Assembly: GCA_023376005.1 (NCBI GenBank)
Contig: CM042157.1
Location: 63,382,150 to 63,446,149, forward strand
DNA length: 64,000 bases
Direction: 5' to 3'
From: Doryteuthis pealeii
Lineage: Eukaryota > Mollusca > Cephalopoda > Myopsida > Loliginidae
The position numbers and the translations under genes were made by a program. Of the stretch, positions 37,401-49,400 are shown piece after piece; within the stretch, counting starts at the first letter, position 1; every line of letters begins with the position of its first letter. Below the pieces are notes generated by a model that saw only the letters and a program-made list of their open reading frames with translations, ran no database searches and was not told where the DNA came from.

Positions 37401-40400
37401 ATTCGGAAATGAGGTACAGCGCATGTGCACACAACTCGGCATGTAGCTGGAAGTTTGGTTTTGGGGGAGAGGTGATAAAACTGGTCATATCACTACACGG
37501 ATCTATCTAGCTAGGCTCACTCACCGACCGATTCATTCAAAAATAAAAATAAAATTCTTGCATTCTCTCCTTGTGCAGCTCCCTTCCACCAAAATACCTC
37601 ATTCGCTCTATGCATGTATCCTACATAAAAATTTCCCAATATTGATGATTGGCGATGGAGGGGGTGGGAAAAAATTGAAAATAAAAACCCCAAGAAACTG
37701 AAAAACACATGTAAGCAAAACAAAAATTGTGGGTCATTTTGGTTTCCCCCTTTCCCTCAGTTATTGTGTAGGCCTGCCGACTGTCTTCTGCACTTTGTTG
37801 TTTGAAAGCAAGCTGGTCAGTGCCTCTAATATGGGAGTGGGTGTCCTTAGTGGGTGGTCGGTAAAAAATTGGGATTCTGTAGGCCAGGCAGGTTGGCTTA
37901 CTAGAAAAATTGACTTTCCAGGGAAAATATTAGGGTGACTCGGGTGGTTTTATAAAAAAACTTGGGATTGGGGTCCTGGATATGTCCTATAAGAAAAAAC
38001 TGGGGTTGATGATCATTCAGCCTCCTAACTAAAAGGATCTATGGTGTATGCAGTTTTGGCTTTTTCTTGTTTTTTCTTTTGTTTATTTTACAGACTTTGT
38101 TTGTCTATCTAAGGGATGGGGTCCCGAGACAGGATCCCCGTCAGTGCTGGCCATGATGGGCAGGCAACAATGTCTCTACTCCTGCCCCTGTTCTCACACA
38201 CAAGGAAAGAAAAACAGAACTCTCTGAAAAAAAGGAAGAAGAAAAAAAAAGAACAAATCACATGACATGATGTATTTTGTGACATCACAATGTAAAAGTC
38301 ATATCTTTGTAATCTTATTCTATTATTCTATATTTCCTCATTATTTCTCCAGCTAAGCTATGAGTAACAAAAAAGTCAGAAGATATTTTCTAATTCTTCT
38401 TGTTTTTATTTATTTAAGTGTGATTACATGATTGTATAATATTCCACAAGAAATAATAAAATCCTGGTATTATATAAATAAAAAAAAAGGCAACTATTTG
38501 TCTGAATTTTTGATTTCTATTATTATTTTGATTTTTATGTTGTCCTCTTTATATTCCATAACATTTTAGTTTGATTTGTTTAATGGTATATCAACCGTCA
38601 TGGGTTATTTAATACCAAAGCCATCCCTATAGAAGAACAGTAGTGGTACTACATACCTGGGGAGATGAGGGGTTCATACCTTTCCCAAGGGTATTAGTTT
38701 CCTCCAACCCTTCCTTATCAGTAATTCAACTTTTTCACAAATCATGGGTGAGGGGGGTATTCTATGTAGGGTAGAAGCATATAGTACATGAAGCATTGGT
38801 TGGTTGGTTCGTTAGATTTTACGGCATGTCAACCCTTGGGTTATTTTATGCCAAAGCCTTTTTGTTTTATTCATTCTTGATGAATATTCAAATTTTTTAA
38901 AACTCAATTTTTTTTAAACACAGTTTTTTTTCTATTTAACCCATAGATGGGATCCTAACAGGTACTCCGGGTCAGAGGGGACAGATTAATGGCAATGAAG
39001 GGGTACTCCACACTTCCTAAAAGGAAGTTAGAGACTGAGGTTGTGAAAACTTTCAATCGAGGAGTAAGCCTTGTGGAGTTAGTCTTTCGCCACTCAGTCA
39101 ACAGTGAAATGTGTTCTTAATTATGCTTGCGCATTATTTGAAATTACTTAATTGTTATTAAGAACACATTTTATGATATTTTCATGTTAAAACCTGCAGC
39201 TGTATTGATTCGAACAAATTCGTATTTTCAGTGTAGATTTACGGTGAAATGAAAATGGCTGACCAAAACAAACAGTTTATTTGAAGTGAGCATACTCGTG
39301 CACTCACTTCAAAATTTATTTATTTATTCTAAAATGAGATACATTGAGTGTGCACACGACTCTGCATATAGCCGGAAGTTTGGAGTTGGGGGGGAGGGGT
39401 GATAAAACTGGTCATAACACTACATGGATCTATCTAGCTAGGTTCACCTGCTGACCGATTCATTCAAAAATAAAATAAAATCTTGCATTCTCTCCTTGCG
39501 CAGCCCACTTTCACCAAAATACCCCGTTCACTCTATGCCTCTATCCTAAATTTCCCAATATTTGTTTCATGATTGGAGATGGAGGGGGTGGGGTAAAATT
39601 GAAAACAAAAAGCCCCAAGAAACTGAAAAACATGCAAAACAAAACAAAATTGTGGGTCAATTTGGTTACCCACTTTCCTCAGCTAGGATGAAGGCCCACC
39701 GACTGTCTTCCGCACTTTATAGTTCGAAAGCAAGCTGGTCAGTGCCTCTAATATGGGAGTGGATGTCCTTAATGGGTTGTCGGTAAAAAAAATTTAAAAA
39801 ATTGGGATTCTGTAGGCCTGGCGGGTTGGGTTACTATTTTGAACCACGTATCTTTGAGGCGTAACACAGATTCACAAACATATGTGGTTCAAAGTTAATT
39901 GACCTGAAAAAATGTAAAAGTTTTTAAATAAAATAACTGGTGCATTATATCTTTTATTCATTAATGTATCAACACTGAAAATTTCATTAAATTCGGTTAA
40001 TTCCCTGATTTTTTTTTTTTTTTTTCTTTTGGCGGGGTGACATACAATGGTGGAATTTATGTCCGTTAATACTACTGTTGTCTATTGTTCTACTTAGCTA
40101 GTTCCTTTTTGCTGTAGGATGACAAAACGCCTGAGGTATCTTGGTGCAAAATATTTAGGATGAAAGGTGATGGATAACTGGTTATTAGCATGGATCGGTC
40201 GGTGAATGGAACTAACTAGAGGAGAGCATACAAATGCACAACTATTTTTGTCACCCCCCAAAAAAATTTCTGGCTTTATGCTTAGGACCCAGATAAATTC
40301 AACCACGTAAGGAGAACCTATTGTTTGCTATATTTCATAGAGAATAAAACAGGAAAAAAAAAACAGAATTCTTAGAAGAAAAAAGAAAGAAAAAGAACAA

Positions 40401-43400
40401 ATCACATGACATGATGTATTTTGTGACATCACAATGTAAAAGTCATATCTTTGTAATCTTATTCTATATTTCTTTCCATTACCTCTCCAGCTAAGCTACG
40501 AGTAACATTAAAAAAAAAAAAAAAAAAGAAAAAGTCAGAAGTTATTTTCTGATTTTTTTTTTTTTTTTTTAAAAGTGATTGCAATTTGTCAAATCAAAAA
40601 GCTAACACAATGGAGAGGTGTTCACTACTTGACAACGTTACGCAAAACATGACAGAAAGCATGGAGCTATGGCACGAATCGATAGAGGACAAAAACAGCT
40701 GGGATTTGGGACTTGAGATCAAGATCCTGGCTCTTTTCTTGTATCTCTTTCTGTTCACCTTTGTTGAGTATCTCTTCAGAAAACAGTTGGACATGGATAA
40801 GGATCTAATTGAACAGGCCACTACTTCCACCAAAACTGACGACCAAGAGAGTGTTGATGACTCTACAAATACAGAGCCCAGTTTGGAAGAACCTGAAAAG
40901 AAGCCCACAGAAACGGAAGCAAAAACCATAACTGTAGATGCTCCCAGTGTCAAAACAAAAGCTCCAGTTAAACGCAAAGCTAATACTACCCAACGCAAAA
41001 AAGAGGCCCCAAAAGACATTTGGTGCCGGATTTTAATAATGCGGAACCTGTAGCCAAAAAGAAATATCAAGAACTGCAGATCATCATTGACTTTCAGTAA
41101 ATAGAAACCTTTTTTTCTTTTCTATTTTTTTTCTTCTTCAAAAATGTTATTATTTACCAAGCTTTCTGGGACCGTTTCAAGTGCACCAACTACAATTGGT
41201 ATCACTTTGACCCTCATATTCCACAGCTGTTTCAATTCTCTAGCAAGGTCATTATTATTATTTCACTCCTTGTGAGTTTTTAACATTAGCATAAACTGAA
41301 GGTCTTTCACCAATGTCTGAGTGACAAGTCTCCTTATATCTACAGGACTCTTCTGAGTATTCTAGACTGTTTCGAGAATGATTTCATAATTTTGATATTT
41401 TGGACTGCTGTCCTCATCTTTATTGTGTGCAAACACAACGTTAAGGCCACTGTAACATCAGGCTCTGTTTAGGGGTTAATTGCCTTAATCTAGATGGTAC
41501 TAATTTAGAAATTGGTGTCTGTTCAGTTTCTTGGGGTTTTTATTTTCAATTTTTTCCCACCCCCTCCATCGCCAATCATCAATATTGGGAAATTTTTTAA
41601 GTAGGATACATGCATAGAGCGAATGAGGTATTTTGGTGAAAGGGAGCTGCGCAAGGAGAGAATGCAAGAATTTTTAAATTTATTTTTGAATGAATCGGTC
41701 AGTGAGTGAGCCTAGCTAGATAGATCTGTGTAGTGATATGACCAGTTTTATCACCTCTCCCCCAAAACCAAACTTCCGGCTACATGCCGAGTTGTGTGCA
41801 CATGCGCTGTATCTCATTTCCGAATAAATAAAAAGTTTGTTTGGAGTGAGTGCACGTATGTGCTCACTTCAAATAATCTGTTCAGGAATACAAATAATTT
41901 ATCTACTTAGCATAGCTGTGGTAGAAGGCCAGAAATATACAGTGCCCAGTGAGAATTGAAACTTAACAATGGTCTGGTAAAACAGCTTGCTAACCATTAT
42001 ACCACGTGAGGTGTCCTAATCTTATTATAATGGAGATGGTGTGTTTTTCTGTCTGTAACCGAAACTATATTACTACTCAAGTCACAATTCCCTTAGTTAT
42101 TTACGTCACATTCTCTATGATTTTATTTTTATTTAAACTCAATTATTAATAAAATTATTTTATACTATTAATACTAATAACATGCAATTGTATTTATATA
42201 TACAACAAAATAGCGGTTTACAGTGTGAACAGGAAGGCTAATTTGCATATTGATATAAAAATTTGATTTTAATAAATATGTGCTTGGTATTATTGATTTC
42301 TAATTCTTTGGTTTTATTTTAATGAATATAAACAAAAATCTCTTAAATGAATCTTAAATGAAATTCATTAACAAGAAAAAATAACTGTCATTTTATTCTC
42401 TACTTCCTATTTTAACTAAATACTTAAATTAGAAAAATAACAATGAAAGATGAGAGTGATGGAAGAGTAAGTTTCAGTTGTTCTATCTTTCGATTATACC
42501 CCTCTCTGTTTCAAATCTTTTTATCTGCATTCTTATTCAGTTTTATTAGCCTTTCTAATTTAATATAATATTTTATTACATTAAAACTTAAATACTTGCA
42601 CCCGGAGGGTGCATATATTTGCTAGTTATTATAATGGAGATTGCGGGTTTTTATGTCTGTAACTGAAACTATATTACTATTCAAGTCACAATTCCCTTTG
42701 TTATTTACGTCACATTCTCCATGATTTTATTTTTTATTTAAACCTCAATTATTAATAAAATTGTTTTACATCATTAAGGCTGTTGACCATATCTACATAC
42801 TAATAACATGCAATTGTATATATATACAACAAAATAGCGGTTTACAGTGTGAATGGGAAGGATAATTTGCATATTGAACTTTAAAATTTGATTTTAATAA
42901 ATATATGCTAAGTATTATTGATTTCTAATTGTTTGGTTTTATCTTATTGAATATGAGTAAAAATCTCAGGGATAAATCTTAAAAGAAATCCATTAACAAG
43001 AAAAAATAACTGTAATTTTATTCTTTACTTCCTATTTTAACTAAATAGTTAAATTAGGAAAAATTACCAATGAAAGATTGGAGTAATGGAAAATGACGGA
43101 AGAGTTAGTTTCAAAGTTGTTCTATTTTTCAATCATACCCCCTCTGTTCCAAATTTTTTTATTTGCATTATTATTCAGTTTCATTAGCCTTTCTAATTTA
43201 ATATGATATTTTATTATATGAAAATTTAAATACTTGCACCTGGAGGGTGCATATATTTGCTAGTACAAATAATGTACACACAAATTATATGGTTTCAAGT
43301 ATTTCAAGTTATCATATGGTTTCAAGTAACTTATAATTCATGTCAGGTCGCACAAAGTGCTATGGGTATTATGTAACCCCGTACTACCTACTTCATAGTC

Positions 43401-46400
43401 GGATCATTGTGACTAAACTGGTACCCCCAACCAAGCTTGCCTGGTGAGGAGGGTGGCTAGACACCCAGCAGGATGAAAATCAAAACCTGTAAAAGGGCGG
43501 AGGAAGCTTCTCGCTCAACGGCCATCTAGCACATTAATGTGAGAACATGGATATACCTGGGTTGGTATCCAGGCGCATAATAGTCGAAATAACCCCCGCT
43601 GCCTTGTGGGTATCTACTGGATAGGAAAAGGCTAAGGGAGAAAACCCATCAGAAATCACAGCTTGGACTCCGTTAGGCAGTTCAGTGTGTAAAACACTAT
43701 CTGGCAACTCCTGCGGCTAAACTGACGGATCAGAGATGGAGCCCTGTCACTTGGGCAACCCAGCCATACGTCTTGCCCAGGCTCTTTTTTTTTGTGCCCT
43801 GGAGGGGAAACTCCAATTTATAATGTCTCATAAACAATTATAGCTTTATTATTATTATTATTATTATTACTAGTACAAAATAAAAAAACACCCTCTGGGC
43901 GATGTCAAAATAGGTTTTTGAAACATATTGCCTGAGGGGTGGGAGTAAAAAATTCAATGTCAGCGAGTTTGTACCCTAAGCAAGTAAAATCATCAAATTC
44001 ATTAAAGGATTAAAAAATAAAACAATTTGAAATGTAAACTTTAAATATGTATTAAAATAAAACAAACTATATATAGATATATAATACCAGTCATGTATTT
44101 ATTAAAACTTGTTTTAAAAAAACAATGAGGACTGTCTAATGTTGCATGTTCAAATTTTGAGTGTATTTATTCTATGTTATGACGATTTTGGGTAATGTGA
44201 CGTAAGCAGTGACATAATTTTTGTTACAGACAAAAACTGGAAGCAAATCCCCAGTATTAATAGATTATTATTAATAATAATTTGCACACCGTTATATGGT
44301 TTCAAGTATTCCGATTTAAAACTAATAATTTTCAAACAGATCTATTTGACCCAAAGATGAGGAGACCCAACCAGGTACACTTGGGGGTCAGAGTAAACCT
44401 AAGAGTAATGGCAATGAAGGTCTGACTCCACATTCCCCAGGGATTTAGAACTGGAAATTCATCATAGGATGCAGTTTAGTATCATACCTAGGTCCTCACC
44501 CCCTTTTTTTGGGGGGGGGGAATCTTACCCTTCTGCAGTAGATGCAGTTGTACTGGTAGGGTTAATAGCATCCTTTATTTTTAGACCACGGTGTCAGTCA
44601 TTATTGGTATTTTGGATAGCGGGGAAAGATTAAGCATTGGTTTACATGAGACCAAATCAAACCTATAAACACATCCCATATTCTATTTCTCGATTTCACT
44701 TTTATTAGAAAAGGAATTTGACAATTTCTGAGATTAATTATTATTATATACTGATGTAAATGAACAGTATTTCAGATGGAGAGGTCAGGCAGTCATTGAT
44801 ATTTAAATAAAACATTTATTAAAATGTTTATTCAATTATTTATTTATATATATATGTCCTGTATAAGCTTTGCTGATGAGGCCCATCAGCAAAGCTTATA
44901 CAGGACAGTGCTTTGTGCGTGATTCGAACCCTACCATATATATAGGCCTGATAAAATGACTTTGTGGGCTGGATCAGGCCCATGGGCTGTAGTTTGGTGA
45001 CTCCTGGTGTAGTCAGTCATTATCAATATAGTGGTGTCCTTGACTTAAGAGTGCCCCAAATTTAAGACTTTTCTGAGTTACAAACTGTCACTCGATCAAT
45101 TTTTTGCTTTGTGTTACGAGCTAAAATTTTGATGTATGAGTGAGCTTCAGATATGCTTATGTAAATAAGTTCACAAAAGACATTTAAGTTTTCAGAAATT
45201 TATGAGGTCAAAAATATTTATAAAAAAGTAAACATTAAAACATATTACAACACCTAATTCCTTACATTCTATTTCATTATGTTTTTATACAGTACAGATT
45301 TTTCAGGATCACCGACAGTCGTAGGATTAAAAGTCTGATACAAAACCTCCGCTGCCTAGTGGCTTTACTTCTTCCCAAGGAAAGGATAGGGTAAACCCCG
45401 AAAACAAATCAGGAGCTGGAGTCCCTAAAGTAGTGTGATGGTGAAATCCAGTATTATCCAGCAACTCCTGCGACACTACCACTGCCAAACTGCATTGGTT
45501 TTTTTTTTACCTTTCTTTTGGATCACAGTGGTAGTGTGGAGAATTTGCTGCTTGGGCAACAGCTCATCCTCCATATGAACCCACCAGGCTACATAGTTCC
45601 GAAAACAATTTTTTTTTTACAGCATATAAATCATTAAATTCTATTTTATTATGTTTTATACAGTACAGTGCTATTTTTATTTTAAAAAAACCTAACAATA
45701 AAAAATTTAAAAAAAAAAATTATTTCTCTGAATTTTTTAGATGAGGCTTGATAATTAGTATTATTTGGACTATTGTCCTCATCTTCATTTTTATCTGTAC
45801 AATGTTTCAGCTGATGTGCCCTCTGGCCCTTCTCAGGTATTTCTTCTCAGACTCGGGAACTTTCTTGTCGTAATTGGGAGCCATCATGGAACTTTGAACC
45901 CAAACCTTTATTCAATCCCTGGGGGTATCCTGTTCTCATTCCGCTAACCATAGCTGGGTGTTAAGCTGTCTGCCCCTGACCAGGATTGAATGTGACGGCT
46001 CCCAATTATGACAAGAATGTTCCCGAGTTCGAGATGTTCCAGAGTCCGACAAGAAATACCAGAAGAAAGCAGGAGGGCACATCGGCCGAAATATTATACA
46101 GATAACAATGAAGATTAGAACAATAGTCCGAATAATCCAAACAATCCAAATTATCAAGCCTCATCTCAAAAATTCCAAGAAATAGTACCTTAGATTTTGT
46201 TGTCAACATGCTAAAAATTTATTAAAATGTGGCCTGATGAGTAGAGAATAAATTTCAACATGGCCTTTAAATATATTAAAGGTTATCCACCCCCTGTGCT
46301 TAGCCATTGTCATGAAGAAATTATCTGATACAAGATACCTTCTATGCATAGACAGTGAAATGGGAACAAATTGCCCTATGGTAATTTGGTTAAAGATTCA

Positions 46401-49400
46401 GAGAAGGTTAACTATAACAGACACTTAAAGGCGAGCTCATTTTTAGGTTGGTTGGATTTTACGATATTTCAACCCTTCAAGACATTTTCGCTTTATTCAT
46501 TCTTGTTGGGTGGACCTGGGAGTAATGGCAATGAAGGGGTACTCCATACTCCAGAATTGGAACTTCACCACTAGATGCAGTTTAGGATTATACCCAGGGT
46601 ACTTAGACCCTCAGCCACCGCCTTCTAACAAGTAAACAAACAAACAAACAAACAATGTGTTTGATATGGCTTTTTTAGCTGACAATTTTTCGGAGAATAT
46701 GCGCTTAATTGAAGTCGTACCTAATTTTGAAAATTAATTAATTAATAATTAATGAAATAGGCGGGCATACCTATTCAAATGTAAATGCTAAACAAATCAA
46801 GAAAAATCAATCTGTATGTACATTTCAGCCTATTAGGCCTCATCAGCAGAGCTATAGACAGGAAGACTGCTTTGTGTGTGATTTGAATCCTGACTGTCAA
46901 GCTGGCAGGCAGGGACTCTAACCATTACACAAGCTGGTGTTTATTTACCAAACCTCTTCGCACAAGCAGGATGCGACACATTGTCAATTTCTTAAGCAGA
47001 GTTTAACAGGTTTGAATTCAGAGTTTTCCTTCTCCTAGACTGGTTACCAAGCCATGGTTAAAGAGCTCAGTCTTCCCTACTATTTACTCATAGCTAGAGG
47101 GAGAGTAGTTGGATGCATACCGTTCCCAATTGTATTAGCGTTTTGTGAAATGCAAACAGCCTTGTCGGGACAATCATATAGGTGCTAGAGTTTAATGTGA
47201 CCACTGGTTGATCAGAAGGGGCACCTCTCTGCTAGAACCAAAGTGGAGTGTTGCATGTCATGGACTGTTCAGGCACCAAGATTCCGTCCTTAAGCATCAT
47301 GGGTCGCTACCCACAACCAATAGGTAGCACAATTGATGAGAGGGGGTACTTAACCCTTGCAGAAGAGCAGTTGGCATATTCTACAGCCAACAGGGCGCTC
47401 ACTTTTGGGTAATGATTTCACCCATGCAAAGTGAAGTATGTACATACCGTATTTGATATAGTGCTTTCCACTGACAAGAATTAATAGATCCTCCCCTGCC
47501 ACATTTAAAAAAATTTACATCATTAAAATAGTCAAAAGTTTTAAAGACAGATTTTCAAATTTCAGCCATTAAAAAAAAAAAATCTATTATTTGCATTATT
47601 CGGACTATTGTCCTCATCTTTATTGTTGTCTGTACAACGTTTTGGACGATGCGCTCTCTGAAATTAGAGAAATACACTCTAATACTTTTCTATCTTTCTC
47701 TCTCTCTCTTTTTTCTTCTTCCACCAACCCCACCCTTAATCCCACCAAAAGTGACATCCGGGAACTGAAACAGAACCCGGAAATGGCCCTCCCTGGGACG
47801 GATATCCGCAAATGGCCAAGCATCAATGAAATAAAGCAGCAGCAGCAGAAATTACGACCATTGAAGGATAAGAACATCCCCAAGGAGGAATGCGAATCCC
47901 TGTGTAGTTACATACACTACACCGACCACATCCTTCTGCAGAGGGTCTACAACTATTTGCAGGAACTTCTGCAACTTGTGGGTGACGGATGCAAGATTAT
48001 TGAGACCGAACATCAAATCATTGTTAAAGTAAGTGTGGGTAAGAAAACGCATCAAGTCGTAAACATGTGGGTTTTTTTTAATGCCTCACTATTGGACTTT
48101 CAGCTCTCAGGGTATCCCTATAATTGGGACCACATAATTTAACCCCCCCACCAAAAAAAAAAAAAATTAGGCTATCTTCAAGATATGCACTCCCAAAATT
48201 TCCAGCTTTATCTTTTATAAAATTTTTATTTAACACTTCAAGATTGAGACTTTGGACTTTTAGTCCTTAAGCTCTCAGGGTATCCATATAGTTGGGACAC
48301 ATAATTTACCCCCCTCCAATTTTTTTAAAAGGCTATCTTCAAGATATGCACTCCCAATGTTTTTAGTTTTTTTCTTTTCTTCTTTTAAAAAGTGATGCTC
48401 TCTTCAAATTAGTAACAGGAACCAGCCTCTTTTGATCTGTTTTTTTTTCTTTTCGGGAAAAAAAAATTGTTGGTTGCTTCTTTTCTTTTATGGCATATAA
48501 ACCCTTTTTGGGTTATTTAATGCTGAATCAAGTCATTTCTGATATTAAGTTTCTTACAGTACCTGCTGTTCCTTAAATTCAGATGAAAAACAAGGCTGTG
48601 ACTGGTTTCCATGTCAAACCCTTTTGAGAAAACATGTGCATTGTCTGACGGTGAGCTAAACGCCTTTCAGCAATTAAAACTCTGAAGCAATGTTAGGGTT
48701 CATCAACAGGTTGAAATCCTGTTTAAATCCTGGACGAGGCTGTTTCCATTTCACATAGCGCTAATACCCTTGAGAAAGGTATGAATCCAACTATTCTCCC
48801 TTGAGCTATGGGTAAATAATTGGCTAGGCTGGGCTCTTTAACCTTGGTTAGGCAACCAGTCTAGAAGGAAAACTCTGAATTCAACTATGTCAATCTCCAC
48901 TTAAGAAATTGAACTCTTGTCACATCCTGTTGGTGTGGAGGGGTTAGTAAATAAATACACCCTCTTTTAGGAGGGGGGGGGCCTTAACACTCTGCAGAGG
49001 ATGCGATCATTATATTCTAAGCCCCCACTGAAAAGGTAGAGAATTTAAAGGAATCATTGTGTGATAGTGGATTGTATCATATTATATTGGCTTATTTTTT
49101 TTGCAGGTTTTAATGGTGAAAGATGCAATTGGTCTATGGGAGAAGCAGCAACTAAACCAGGAGTCGAAAGACATAGTCCGCATGAAAACATGTCAGAAGG
49201 AACAGAATTTGAGCCTAGTAAAAAGCGGAAAGAAACTACAGGGAGAGCTTAAGCCAAGTAAATCCGCAGACAAACCAAACGTCGCTGGCCCCTTTAAGGA
49301 ACTTAAAAGAAAGGAATTAGGGAGACAATTTAAGGATGCAAAACGTAAGGTCTTTTCAAGGGCCACCATGAATCCTACAGAACAAGATGCTCAGGAGAAA

